A DNA stretch of 64,000 nucleotides from an uncultured Oscillospiraceae bacterium (GCA_934622035.1 CAKTVG010000008.1:1-64000); one strand, 5' to 3'; shown: positions 40,882-49,775, counted from the stretch's first letter. Notes: generated by a model not told the origin, from the sequence alone. Translations and numbers: made by a program.

Positions 40882-41820
40882 ATGAAATACGGATTTGGAA
40901 TAGATGTCGGCGGGACTACAATTAAAATGGGCTTACTGGACGACACGGGAACTCTGATCGAAAAAAGAGAGATACCTACGCACGTACAAAACAATGGAGA
41001 AGCTATTCTGCCGGAAATTGCGGCGGAAATTTCTGCATGGATCCGGAGAAAAAACCTTGAAACGTCGGAAATTCTGGGAATCGGCATCGGCGTTCCGGGC
41101 CCTGTTGATGAAAACGGGCGCATCAACCGCTGCGTCAATCTGAACTGGGGAGTTTTCAACCTGCACGAGACGCTGGGCCGTATGACGGGCCTGCGCGTGC
41201 GGGCGGGAAACGACGCAAATGTAGCCGCGCTGGGCGAGGCATGGAAGGGCGGTGGTGAGGGCTGCCGTTCGGCGGTGTTCATCACGCTCGGAACCGGCGT
41301 TGGCGGCGGTGTGGTAATCAACGGGAAAGTTGTCAGCGGCGCACACGGCGCAGGCGGAGAAATTGGACATATTACAGTACCTGATCCGGAGAAAGCCCCG
41401 TGCACTTGCGGAAAATGTGGCTGCCTGGAGCAATATGCGTCCGCCAACGGAATCGTCCGGGTGACAAAGAAGCGCCTTCTGGAGATGGATACAGAGTCTC
41501 TCCTGCGGGGTGCCGACACCATCACATGCAAGGCTGTGTTTGATGCTGCACGGCAGCAGGATGCCTTTGCCGTTGAGACGCTGGAGTTGATTTTTGACTA
41601 TCTGGGCGAGGCGATTGCCTCGATTTGCTGTGTTTGTGATCCGCAATATGTCATTTTCGGCGGCGGCGTGTCGCGCCAGGGCGAATTCTTGCTTGAAGGC
41701 GTCAAACGGCACTTTGAAAAGTACGCATTCCACGCCTGCAAAAGCGTGCAATTCCGGCAGGCTACACTCGGCAATGACGCAGGAATGTACGGTGCGTTCC
41801 GTCTGCTGCTTTCAAATTAG
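40882..41820 (+). CDS. ROK family sugar kinase
   Basis: A 312-residue ROK protein. The phosphate-binding motif GIDVGGTTIKMGL is at the start, the ROK signature runs AHGAGGEIGHITV, and the zinc site is CTCGKCGCLEQYAS. The catalytic Asp is in the GNDANVAALGE block. It lacks an N-terminal DNA-binding domain, so it is a kinase, glucokinase-like. The substrate is probably the sugar handled by the adjacent island. It has its own promoter and terminator. Confidence 0.92.
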   Translation: MKYGFGIDVGGTTIKMGLLDDTGTLIEKREIPTHVQNNGEAILPEIAAEISAWIRRKNLETSEILGIGIGVPGPVDENGRINRCVNLNWGVFNLHETLGRMTGLRVRAGNDANVAALGEAWKGGGEGCRSAVFITLGTGVGGGVVINGKVVSGAHGAGGEIGHITVPDPEKAPCTCGKCGCLEQYASANGIVRVTKKRLLEMDTESLLRGADTITCKAVFDAARQQDAFAVETLELIFDYLGEAIASICCVCDPQYVIFGGGVSRQGEFLLEGVKRHFEKYAFHACKSVQFRQATLGNDAGMYGAFRLLLSN

Positions 41821-41864
41821 GCGGAATTCCGGCTTTCAAAACTTCTGAACTGAATTAGAGCTAC

Positions 41865-41913
41865 AAAAGCATCTCTGTTTCTGATATAATGAAAGAAACG
41901 GAGATGCTTTTTC
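41865..41913 (+). terminator. Terminator of the ROK kinase gene
   Basis: A 17-bp stem (41865-41881 with 41895-41911, one G-T pair) with a 13-base loop, ending in TTTTTC. Confidence 0.8.
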
Positions 41914-42115
41914 AACAAATTGGAAGAAAAAATCTGCTGTCTCGCTCTGTGAAAATGGAAAAGCAAAGCAGTAACAGAACTGCTGTTGCGGTGCACGGCT
42001 TATTTTTGCGCTTGTACAGGAGAAAGGTATGCACCATCGGCGAGGGAAAACAGGGAAATGGCGATGTAGGGGAAAGTCTTCAGCCAGATTGACCGCCAGC
42101 TCTGAAATTACTGAA

Positions 42116-42135
42116 ACATCAGAAAAACAACAATT
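42116..42135 (+). promoter_or_regulatory. Shared sugar-island motif, copy 2
   Basis: ACATCAGAAAAACAACAATT shares TCAG-N2-AAACAACA with copies 1 and 3. It lies 168 bases upstream of the substrate-binding-protein ATG. Confidence 0.5.
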
Positions 42136-42193
42136 ATGTGTCTGAAATGCGGCGGTTTTTGCCCCGAAATTTTGGTTATATATACATGGTAAC

Positions 42194-42243
42194 TGTGCTG
42201 CAACACCAGCGCACTGAAGAAGAAAAAACAGTGTTGTTGCACA
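42194..42243. repeat. Imperfect inverted repeat upstream of the sugar ABC operon
   Basis: TGTGCTGCAACAC (42194-42206) and GTGTTGTTGCACA (42231-42243) match in 11 of 13 positions as inverted arms around 24 bases. It may be a protein-binding site pair or an RNA hairpin. Confidence 0.5.
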
Positions 42244-42252
42244 AAATAATTC

Positions 42253-42281
42253 AATACATATCGATTATACAGATATGTATT
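42253..42281. promoter_or_regulatory. Perfect 10-bp palindrome just before the substrate-binding protein gene
   Basis: AATACATATC (42253-42262) and GATATGTATT (42272-42281) are perfect inverted arms around 9 bases, ending 9 bases before GGAGGA. It may be an operator (LacI or other repressor) or a leader RNA hairpin. Confidence 0.6.
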
Positions 42282-42303
42282 ACTAAAATTGGAGGAAGAA
42301 AGT

Positions 42304-43302
42304 ATGAAAAGGGCAATTTCCATTCTGTTGGCGCTTGTGATGATTTTGGCGCTTGCGGCATGCACAGGCAATCCACAGACCAGCGACAACTCCACCCCCA
42401 GTAACACGCAGGAACCGGCATCCACGGCAGAAAAGAAATTTACGGTCGGCTTTGCACTGAACGATCTGGACGAAACGCAGAGCGTGGTCTATCAGCATCT
42501 GGAAAGATTCTGCGAGGAAAAGAACATTGAGCTCATCCTGGCAAACGCCGCAGGCAACATCGACCAGCAGCTCACGGATATCGAGAACTTTACGACCAAC
42601 AAGGTTGACATTATCATCGTCAGTTCGCTGGACTCCAACGCGGTTGTAGACGTCTGCAACGCGGCGAGAGCGGCGGGCATTTACGTGATCGACTACGTCA
42701 TGGGCATCAGCGGCGAGGTCGATGTGCACTTCGGCTACAATTTCTATGACATGGCAGCAACGCAGGCGCAGGCGTGCATCAAATATCTGAACGAGAACCC
42801 CGACGCGACGCTGAAAATCGGTTACATCTGGGGCTCGAACAGCATGGAGCTGTGCCAGCAGCTCTACAAGGGCTTTACTGAGACGATGGCAAATTCCGAG
42901 GTCAAGGATCGCTATGAGATCGTCGTGGAAGGCACGGCGGACTGGGCGGCGGACAAGGCCATCACGATGGCGGAGGACTGGATGCAGTCCAATTCGGAGA
43001 TTAACTGCTTCGTCACGCAGTCCGACACGCTGACCGTGGGTGTCTGCGAGGCACTGCGTGCTTCCGGCAAGAGCTTTGACGACTATGTCACGGTCGGCAA
43101 AGACGGCAGCGCCGATGGACTGAAGTCCATTGCAGCAGGCGAAATGACCTACACGGTCTATTCCCCGCTGGACGGTCTGGCCGCGTATCTGGCGCAGACC
43201 TGCGAGGATCTTTACGACGGCAAGATCAGCGGCCCGGATTACGAGGCGCGCATCAGCGATTACATCATCCTGGACAAGGGGAACGCCGCTGACTATCAAT
43301 AA
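42304..43302 (+). CDS. Sugar ABC transporter substrate-binding lipoprotein (RbsB-like)
   Basis: A 332-residue periplasmic-binding-protein-like domain of the ribose/galactose type. The lipoprotein signal is ISILLALVMILALAACTGN with the lipid-modified Cys at about residue 20, then a Ser/Thr-rich linker and the domain from KFTVGFALNDLDETQSVVYQ. Blocks such as VDIIIVSSLDSNAVVDVCNAARAAGI are typical. The ATG at 42304 follows GGAGGA. A hairpin separates it from the ATPase gene. Confidence 0.93.
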   Translation: MKRAISILLALVMILALAACTGNPQTSDNSTPSNTQEPASTAEKKFTVGFALNDLDETQSVVYQHLERFCEEKNIELILANAAGNIDQQLTDIENFTTNKVDIIIVSSLDSNAVVDVCNAARAAGIYVIDYVMGISGEVDVHFGYNFYDMAATQAQACIKYLNENPDATLKIGYIWGSNSMELCQQLYKGFTETMANSEVKDRYEIVVEGTADWAADKAITMAEDWMQSNSEINCFVTQSDTLTVGVCEALRASGKSFDDYVTVGKDGSADGLKSIAAGEMTYTVYSPLDGLAAYLAQTCEDLYDGKISGPDYEARISDYIILDKGNAADYQ

Positions 43303-43324
43303 CTGAACAAAACGCAGGAACCGG

Positions 43325-43357
43325 ATTTGGCGGCGTTGCTGAACAGCGCCGCCAAAT
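43325..43357 (+). other. Stem-loop between binding-protein and ATPase genes
   Basis: An 11-bp stem ATTTGGCGGCG/CGCCGCCAAAT (43325-43335 with 43347-43357) without a T run. Such structures often protect binding-protein mRNA and lower downstream expression. Confidence 0.65.
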
Positions 43358-43382
43358 CATCCGTGCATGGCTGAGGACAATT

Positions 43383-44900
43383 ATGGAAGATACATATATT
43401 CTTGAAATGTCCCATATCGTAAAGACTTTTCCCGGTGTCAGAGCGCTGGGGGACGGCTGCCTCCGGTTAAAAAAGGGCGAAATTCACGCTCTGATCGGGG
43501 AAAACGGTGCGGGAAAATCCACTCTGATGAAAATACTGCTGGGTGATTATCCGGCGGACTCCGGCGAAATCCTCTATAAGGGAAAGAGAGTCGCCTTTTC
43601 CAGTCCAAACCAGGCGAATCACGCCGGTATTTGCATGATTCCCCAGGAAGTCAATATGGTAGAGACCATGGACGCGGCGGAAAATGTGTGGCTGCACCGG
43701 GAGAAGCGCTTCTCGACCTGCGGCTTTATCAATAAAAAGAAGAGACTGCAGGAAACGCAGGCGCTCTTTGACCGGATGCACTTGAACCTTGACCCCAAAA
43801 AGCTTGTGGCGCAGTATTCCTCCGCCCAGAAGCAGATGCTTGCCATTGCCAAGGCGGTCTCTCAGGATTCGGAGGTTATCATTATGGACGAGCCTACCAG
43901 TTCTTTGTCTGAGTCCGAGGTACAGATGCTGTTTGCGGTGATGCGCGAGCTACAGTCCAAGGGTGTTTCTATTGTTTTTATTTCCCATAAAATTGAAGAA
44001 ATCTTTACGATCTGCCAGACAATCACGGTTCTGCGCGACGGTATGTTTATTTCAGAGCATCCAGTCGGGGAAATCACACGCGAGGATCTGATCACGCAGA
44101 TTGCCGGACGTAAAATCGGAGATATGTATCCGCCAAAACGGCAGAAATTCGGGGAAATCGCATTTGAGGTGAAGAATTTCAGCGAGCATGGCATCTACAG
44201 GGACATCAGCTTCTCTGTCCGCCGGGGCGAGATTCTGGGCCTGTACGGCCTGGTCGGCGCCGGACGCAGCGAGGTCATGCGTGCGGTCTACGGCGTGGAC
44301 CGCCACGATAGCGGCGAGGTTTTGATCGGCAACAAAAAGGCTCGCATCCACCATCCGAAGGATTCCATCCGTCGGGGCGTCTCCATGGTGACGGAGGATC
44401 GCCTGATGACAGGAATCATCTCCATTCTCTCCGTGAGAGAGAATATGTCGCTGGCGAATCTGCCGTCCTACTGCAACAAGCTGAAATTTGTCCAGACGGC
44501 CCGCGAGGAGCGGGAAGTGGACAAAATGGTCGAGCGGATGAATGTGAAGCTCTCCACTCCGGCGCAACCCATCGGCTCTCTCAGCGGCGGCAATCAGCAG
44601 AAGGCGATTCTCGGTAAATGGCTTCTGACAAAGCCCAATGTTTTGATTCTGGACGAGCCGACGCGTGGCATTGATGTCGGCGCAAAGTATGAAATCTATT
44701 CCCTGATTGCCAAGCTGGCGGCCGAGGGAATGGCGGTCATCCTGATTTCCTCGGAGCTGCCGGAGATGATGGGTATGGCCGACCGTGTGATCACGTTCTG
44801 TGAGGGCAGGATCACGGCGGAATTCTCAAGCAATGAAATTGAACAGGAGCGGATTGTCAACGCTGCCTTTGGATTCCAGAACGCAGAGGAGTTATCATAA
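43383..44900 (+). CDS. Sugar ABC transporter ATPase (RbsA/MglA-type, two ABC domains)
   Basis: A 505-residue double ATPase of the carbohydrate uptake CUT2 class. Domain 1 has Walker A GENGAGKST, a degenerate signature SSAQKQMLAIAKAV, and Walker B VIIMDEPTSSL. Domain 2 has the altered Walker A GLVGAGRSEVMRAVYG and a normal signature LSGGNQQKAILGKWL with DEPTRGIDVG. The asymmetry is usual for this class. It works with the lipoprotein and the permease; no second permease gene is present. Confidence 0.95.
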   Translation: MEDTYILEMSHIVKTFPGVRALGDGCLRLKKGEIHALIGENGAGKSTLMKILLGDYPADSGEILYKGKRVAFSSPNQANHAGICMIPQEVNMVETMDAAENVWLHREKRFSTCGFINKKKRLQETQALFDRMHLNLDPKKLVAQYSSAQKQMLAIAKAVSQDSEVIIMDEPTSSLSESEVQMLFAVMRELQSKGVSIVFISHKIEEIFTICQTITVLRDGMFISEHPVGEITREDLITQIAGRKIGDMYPPKRQKFGEIAFEVKNFSEHGIYRDISFSVRRGEILGLYGLVGAGRSEVMRAVYGVDRHDSGEVLIGNKKARIHHPKDSIRRGVSMVTEDRLMTGIISILSVRENMSLANLPSYCNKLKFVQTAREEREVDKMVERMNVKLSTPAQPIGSLSGGNQQKAILGKWLLTKPNVLILDEPTRGIDVGAKYEIYSLIAKLAAEGMAVILISSELPEMMGMADRVITFCEGRITAEFSSNEIEQERIVNAAFGFQNAEELS

Positions 44901-44901
44901 A

Positions 44902-45894
44902 ATGAAAACGACAAAGACAAAAGATTTACGAAGCAGTACCATGAGATTTCTGATCGACAACAAGGCCATGCTGCTGGCTCTGCTGGCATTGATTGCGGCA
45001 TCCGTTATTTCACCGACCTTCTTCTCCTTCCAGAATCTTCGTAATGTGATTCGGCAGAACACGACCTACTTTGTGCTTGCCTTCGGCTTTACCTGCGTTC
45101 TTTCATCCGGCAACATCGACCTTTCCGTGGGCCTTATGACGGGCATGCTCGGAATCTTTGTCGGAATCATGGATGTCAGAATGGGACTGCCGTTGGGCGT
45201 GATAATCGTTCTGATTCTTCTGATGGGCGCTTTCTGCGGCTTTATGAACGGCTTGATCGGCAAATTGATTAAAATGCCGATGTTCATTGTGACGCTTGCC
45301 ACGGGGCAGCTTTATAAGGGTATCTGCTACATGATCAGCAAAAACACGCCGATCATCAATATCCGCGCGGGGATCAAGTTTATGGCGCAGGGCTATGTGT
45401 TCAAGGAGATCCCGGTGGCGATTTTGATCATGCTGTTTGTGATGCTTGTGGTTTTTATCATTCTGAACAAAACAATTTTTGGTCGTTGGGCGGTCGCCAT
45501 GGGTGGCAACCCGGAGACGGCGCGTGTTTCCGGCATCAATACCTTCTGGGTTACGACCGGCGTGTATGCACTGATGGGCGTGTGCTGTGCCGTTGCGGCG
45601 CTGGTTCTGGCCGGACGTGCCGGCAGTGCACAGCCGACGGCCGGCGACGGCATGGAAATGGACGCGATTGCGGCGGTGGTCATCGGCGGTACCGCGATGA
45701 GCGGCGGCAAGGCGAAGGTCGGCGGAACGTTCTTCGGCGTGATGCTGATCGGTCTTTTGACCAATGTTTTCAATCTGCTCGGCATGGACACAAATTTCCA
45801 GTACCTGCTTAAGGGACTGCTGATTCTGCTTGCCGTCACGATCGACAGCGCCGCCTCCTCTTATTTCAACAATCAGCTCCGCAAGAGTGTGTAA
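44902..45894 (+). CDS. Sugar ABC transporter permease (RbsC-type)
   Basis: A 330-residue membrane protein of the CUT2 permease family with about nine helices. It has NTTYFVLAFGFTCVLSSGNIDLSVG and GGNPETARVSGIN followed by GGTAMSGGKAKVGGTFFGV, both diagnostic. The ATG at 44902 is one base after the ATPase stop; no strong ribosome site is present, so coupling is likely. It presumably forms a homodimer. Confidence 0.95.
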   Translation: MKTTKTKDLRSSTMRFLIDNKAMLLALLALIAASVISPTFFSFQNLRNVIRQNTTYFVLAFGFTCVLSSGNIDLSVGLMTGMLGIFVGIMDVRMGLPLGVIIVLILLMGAFCGFMNGLIGKLIKMPMFIVTLATGQLYKGICYMISKNTPIINIRAGIKFMAQGYVFKEIPVAILIMLFVMLVVFIILNKTIFGRWAVAMGGNPETARVSGINTFWVTTGVYALMGVCCAVAALVLAGRAGSAQPTAGDGMEMDAIAAVVIGGTAMSGGKAKVGGTFFGVMLIGLLTNVFNLLGMDTNFQYLLKGLLILLAVTIDSAASSYFNNQLRKSV

Positions 45895-45939
45895 GTACCG
45901 GCAGGATGACCGACTGATAACGGCACAAAGGAGAGCCTG

Positions 45940-46941
45940 ATGAAAAGTATGGAAAACCGGGCGACGATCTATGACGTGGCAAAGCTGGCGAAGGTTTCGG
46001 CGGCGACGGTGTCCCGCGTTCTGAAGGGGGACAGCAGTGTCAATGCGTCCACCTACAGGCGCGTGGAGGATGCGGCGGCTGCGCTGAAATATGAGCGGCG
46101 TCTCAGGCAGCCTCCTCCGCAGAACCGCCTGATCGTCCTGAATGTGCCCACGCTGAACAATGCCTTTTACAGCAGGATCATCAGCGGGGCGCAGGACGCC
46201 GCCGCGACGGAGGGCTACCATGTGCTGGTCAACGCCCAGCAGATCAACGAGGTAAACGTCGAGGCTTTCTTGGCGATGCTCCGGAGCGTGAAGGCCGTTG
46301 GCCTGATCGAGCTGAACGCGTTGACGACGGATATCGCCAAGTATCTCAGCCAACAGATTCCGCTGGTTCGATGCTGCGAATACGACGATGGACTTCCGGA
46401 AATTGCGCATGTCAGCATTGACGATTTTGAAGCCACGCGGCGCGTGATGGAGCACATTCTTTCCTCCGGACGGAAAAAGATCGCAATGCTTTGCAGTCCG
46501 CTCCGCTACCGCTATGCGCGCCAGAGAAAGGCGGCGTTTCTGGCCTCGCTGGAAAATGCCGGGATCGAGGTGCGTCCGGAATGGATTGTGCAGGTCGCCG
46601 ACATCGATTTCAATATGGCGCTGACGGCGGCGGCGCGGCTCTTGAGCCTGCCGGAGCGGCCGGACGCAGTTTATACCGTGTCCGATATTTTTGCAGCGGC
46701 AATCATCCGCGCTGCGACGCAGGCCGGCCTACGCGTGCCGCAGGACTTGATCGTAACGGGGTTTGATAACATTGACATTTCCGAGTCCATGGTGCCGTCG
46801 ATCACGACGGTTCGACAGCCGAGGTACCAGCTGGGTTTTATCGCAATGGAAATGCTGGCCAACAAGCTGCGCGGGCATACGGAAAAAGAGGAACAGCTGC
46901 TGAATGTAGACCTGATTTTAAGAGAATCCACACAGGGATAA
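45940..46941 (+). CDS. LacI family transcriptional regulator
   Basis: A 333-residue LacI/GalR regulator. The N-terminal helix-turn-helix is ATIYDVAKLAKVSAATVSRVLKG, the hinge is in VEDAAAALKYERR, and the effector domain is a periplasmic-binding-protein fold with VTGFDNIDISESMVPSITTVRQP. It lies 45 bases downstream of the permease gene and probably represses the island. The palindrome at 42253-42281 is one candidate operator. Start is ATG 45940 after AAAGGAG; an ATG three codons later is also possible. Confidence 0.94.
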   Translation: MKSMENRATIYDVAKLAKVSAATVSRVLKGDSSVNASTYRRVEDAAAALKYERRLRQPPPQNRLIVLNVPTLNNAFYSRIISGAQDAAATEGYHVLVNAQQINEVNVEAFLAMLRSVKAVGLIELNALTTDIAKYLSQQIPLVRCCEYDDGLPEIAHVSIDDFEATRRVMEHILSSGRKKIAMLCSPLRYRYARQRKAAFLASLENAGIEVRPEWIVQVADIDFNMALTAAARLLSLPERPDAVYTVSDIFAAAIIRAATQAGLRVPQDLIVTGFDNIDISESMVPSITTVRQPRYQLGFIAMEMLANKLRGHTEKEEQLLNVDLILRESTQG

Positions 46942-47010
46942 CAGGAAAACGGAGCCGCCGTGCGCGGCTTCGCTTTCCTTGCATTTCCGGGAGAAAGGAT
47001 CGTATTGTGT

Positions 47011-48642
47011 ATGATGGTGAAGGCTCTGCTGTTTGACAACGCCGGGGAAATTGAAAAGCTGCTGGCCTTGCAGATCGACTGGGCGGGCTGCGGCGTATCG
47101 GAATTGTGCGTCACTTCCGATTATGCCGAGGCCTGCCGCCTGACGATGGAAAACAAGGTGCATATCATCTTCTGCAACTATGAAATGGAAAACAGCCAGG
47201 GACTCCGCCTGATCAAGCTGATGGAGGGAAATACGGATGTTTTCCTCGTGAACCTGATTCATCAGGATTCCACGGTGCAGCTGAAAAAGCCGCGGATCAA
47301 ATTCGGCTCAAACTGGACCTATCTGTTTTTGCCGACCACGAAGCAGACCGCCGAAAAGCGGCTGAAAAAGATCACGTCAGAGCTTACCCGTCAGGCTGAT
47401 GAGAAAACCGTGACGGAATGCGGCAGGACCTTCCTGCGATATCTGGATATTTATCAGGAGCTGTTCTGGAAGGATCTGTTCAATGGACTCATTCCGGTCA
47501 CGCGGAACAATATCATGGAATTTGCCCGCCAGCGCAGGGTTGAGCTGGAATGGAGCGGCTATTACCTGCTGCGCATGAAGTGCCTTTCGGACACAGGCCT
47601 ACTGAGTAAGTGGACAAAGCGGGAGAAAATGGGCGCGCTGCGCAATATGTATGTCAGCGTGTTCGACGAGTATCTGCTGTCAACGGTATTTTATGACGAG
47701 TACCGCGTTACTGCCGTTCTGCATGCGCAGGATGGAGAGAAAAAAGACATCGAGGAGATCTTTGCCCGCAGCGAGGAGCTGGTGCGGATCCTGGAGCGGG
47801 AGTTCGGCATTCAGTGCCTGATCTGCGTTTACCGCAGCTGCATCAGCATCGATCAGCTGTGCACCTGCGGCAGGCAGCTGGAGGAGATCACTGAGCGCTA
47901 TATTGGCGGGCGGACACTGGTCGTTTACAGCGATGATACCACGCTTGGCACGCAGCTGCCCATCAGTCAGGCGCGGTTTTTCAAATGGACCATCTTGGCC
48001 GAAAGCAATGCCTTTCAGGCGCTGCGCGAGGATGTGGACGAGTTTTTCATTCGTCTGAAAAACAAAATATTGACGAAGGACGCCGCCTATGCGATCCTGT
48101 TTCGCTTCTGGGGGATCATCAGCCAGACGGCGAAAAGCCAGCTGCTGGATATGCAGGATTTTGGGTTGGAGGAGGCTGTCAGGATCGTGACCTCCACGCC
48201 CCTGATGACGATAGAGGATCTGCATCAGCTGTGCAACCGCCTGCTGCAAAAGGTGCAGGCGCTGAACGAGGGCGGACTGGAAACAAAGCAGCTCGTTGAG
48301 GCCATTAAGAACTATATCAGCGAGAACATCTATTATGATCTCAGTCGGGAAACGATTGCCGAGCAGCTCAAATACCATCCCGACCACCTTTCCCGTGTGT
48401 TTAAAAAGGCAACCGGGGAGACGCTGATTAACTATATTCAGAACGAGAAAATCAAAACGGCGATCTATCTTTTCAAGGAAACCAACCTTTCTGTAAGCCA
48501 GGTGGCCGACCGGTTGGGTTATACGAATTTTTCCTATTTCTCCCAGCTTTTCAAACAGAAGACAGGCTACACCGTGCGCGAATACAAGCGGAAGTACCTG
48601 AACAAAACGGACGGCGACAATGCAGCTGATCTTCTGAGATAA
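47011..48642 (+). CDS. AraC-type regulator with degenerate receiver domain (YesN-like)
   Basis: A 543-residue regulator in three parts. Residues 1-120 align with the receiver domain of YesN-like regulators (IDWAGCG where those have IDWEELG), but the acidic pocket reads LLFDNAGE and the phospho-acceptor position is Asn (FCNYEM) rather than Asp. A central domain of about 300 residues follows, then a C-terminal AraC helix-turn-helix (residues about 440-535) with SRETIAEQLKYHPDHLSRVF and VADRLGYTNFSYFSQLFKQ. No partner kinase is adjacent. ATG 47011 is used; a TTG at 47005 is possible. It is the best candidate for binding the shared 20-base motif. Confidence 0.87.
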   Translation: MMVKALLFDNAGEIEKLLALQIDWAGCGVSELCVTSDYAEACRLTMENKVHIIFCNYEMENSQGLRLIKLMEGNTDVFLVNLIHQDSTVQLKKPRIKFGSNWTYLFLPTTKQTAEKRLKKITSELTRQADEKTVTECGRTFLRYLDIYQELFWKDLFNGLIPVTRNNIMEFARQRRVELEWSGYYLLRMKCLSDTGLLSKWTKREKMGALRNMYVSVFDEYLLSTVFYDEYRVTAVLHAQDGEKKDIEEIFARSEELVRILEREFGIQCLICVYRSCISIDQLCTCGRQLEEITERYIGGRTLVVYSDDTTLGTQLPISQARFFKWTILAESNAFQALREDVDEFFIRLKNKILTKDAAYAILFRFWGIISQTAKSQLLDMQDFGLEEAVRIVTSTPLMTIEDLHQLCNRLLQKVQALNEGGLETKQLVEAIKNYISENIYYDLSRETIAEQLKYHPDHLSRVFKKATGETLINYIQNEKIKTAIYLFKETNLSVSQVADRLGYTNFSYFSQLFKQKTGYTVREYKRKYLNKTDGDNAADLLR

Positions 48643-48652
48643 TAATCTTGAG

Positions 48653-48690
48653 ACCGGCGCTCTGCTCTTATGCAGAGCACCGGTTTTTTC
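48653..48690 (+). terminator. Terminator of the AraC-type regulator gene
   Basis: A 13-bp stem with one mismatch (ACCGGCGCTCTGC with GCAGAGCACCGGT) followed by TTTTTTC. Confidence 0.8.
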
Positions 48691-48694
48691 GCGA

Positions 48695-48714
48695 ATGTCA
48701 GGAAAACAACATTT
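48695..48714 (+). promoter_or_regulatory. Shared sugar-island motif, copy 3
   Basis: ATGTCAGGAAAACAACATTT differs from copy 1 in two neighbouring bases. It lies 41 bases before TATAAT (48756-48761), which has no -35, consistent with activation from upstream. Confidence 0.6.
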
Positions 48715-48856
48715 ATTCCGCGGTTCATTGGTGGAATCGGTACGGCACCGAAGGCTATAATGAAGATGAACTTAAGCCGCAGGAACAGCAAATAACGGGC
48801 GGCGGAAGTCATAAAAATCTTTGTAAGCCAAAGGCGATATACAGGAGGTAAACAAA

Positions 48857-49768
48857 ATGAAAATTGCGCTGAACATGTTCTCTGTCCGAGAGTCTATGGA
48901 AAAGGATCCCGATAAGACAATTGAAGAAATTGCCAAAATGGGCTACAACTGGATCGAGATCTACCCCGGCTATGCCGAAGACGGTCTGACCCCGCTGACC
49001 AACGGCCTGCACAACCCCAACCGGGGTGCAAAGGAAGAGAAGGCATGGCTCGACTCTTACGGCATCAAGGTCTTCGGCACGCACTTCGACGACATCATCC
49101 TCGACGACCAGTTTATGTGCGACGCGATGCTACGCTACCATGCGGAGCTGGGCACAGAGAACGTCGGCTACCGCGGCGGCTATTTCTCCGGCCTTGAGCA
49201 TCTGAAGCGCCGCTGCGATGTTTACAACAAGACGGCAAAGATGTGCCACGACCTCGGCATGCGCTTCCACTACCACAACCACTTCTGCGAGTTCCAGAAG
49301 TACGAAGGAAAGTACATCATGGACTGGATCATGGAATACACGGATCCCGATCTGGTTGACTTTGAGCTGGATACCTACTGGGCAATGCGCGGCGGCGCAG
49401 ATTACGTCGAGATGATCAGCCGCTATCCCGGCAGACTGTGCATGATTCATCAGAAGGACTTCCCGAAGAACTACCCGGCCCCGGCCAACCTGTTCAACGG
49501 CATTTACGACCCGTCCGTCGTGTTCGTTACCCCCGGCATGAAGGAGCCGAACAGCTCTGCTTGCCTGACCGCAATCTGCTTCCTCGCCTATGATGCCTAC
49601 ACCGAGATCGGCAACGGCATTATGGACATCCAGAAGATCATCGACGAAGGCAACCGTGTCGGCTGTCCCGGTATCATGATCGAGCAGGACCGCTCCCAGC
49701 TGACGGAGCTGGAGAGCGCAAGAATCAGCATCGAGAACCTGAAGAAGTATAGAGGAATCGAAGCCTAA
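48857..49768 (+). CDS. Sugar phosphate isomerase/epimerase family TIM barrel (first copy)
   Basis: A 303-residue AP-endonuclease-2/IolE-like TIM barrel. Metal-site candidates are Glu in YNWIEIYPG, His in the HYHNHFCEF motif, the acidic pair in DFELDTYWA, His and Asp in MIHQKDF, and the late Glu in IMIEQDRSQ. Such enzymes isomerize or dehydrate keto-sugars and inososes, and some cleave 3-keto glycosides or C-glycosides. It begins the catabolic operon with AGGAGG before the ATG. The neighbouring oxidoreductase could provide a keto substrate. Confidence 0.88.
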   Translation: MKIALNMFSVRESMEKDPDKTIEEIAKMGYNWIEIYPGYAEDGLTPLTNGLHNPNRGAKEEKAWLDSYGIKVFGTHFDDIILDDQFMCDAMLRYHAELGTENVGYRGGYFSGLEHLKRRCDVYNKTAKMCHDLGMRFHYHNHFCEFQKYEGKYIMDWIMEYTDPDLVDFELDTYWAMRGGADYVEMISRYPGRLCMIHQKDFPKNYPAPANLFNGIYDPSVVFVTPGMKEPNSSACLTAICFLAYDAYTEIGNGIMDIQKIIDEGNRVGCPGIMIEQDRSQLTELESARISIENLKKYRGIEA

Positions 49769-49775
49769 TGACAAC

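Larger units (their letters stand above)
41821..42303. other. Regulatory intergenic region before the sugar ABC operon
   Basis: This 483-base gap without a supported gene holds the ROK terminator (41865-41913), a motif copy (42116-42135), an imperfect inverted repeat (42194-42243) and a perfect palindrome just before the ribosome site (42253-42281). A 67-codon frame at 41889-42092 starts inside the terminator loop and has no ribosome site. Confidence 0.7.

Noticed and set aside
41889..42092. 67-codon frame after the ROK kinase
   Set aside because: It starts inside the terminator hairpin of the preceding gene, has no ribosome site and no recognisable composition or motif.
48648..48851. 67-codon frame between the AraC-type regulator and the first isomerase
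   Set aside because: It runs through a terminator, the shared motif and the promoter of the next operon and lacks a ribosome site.
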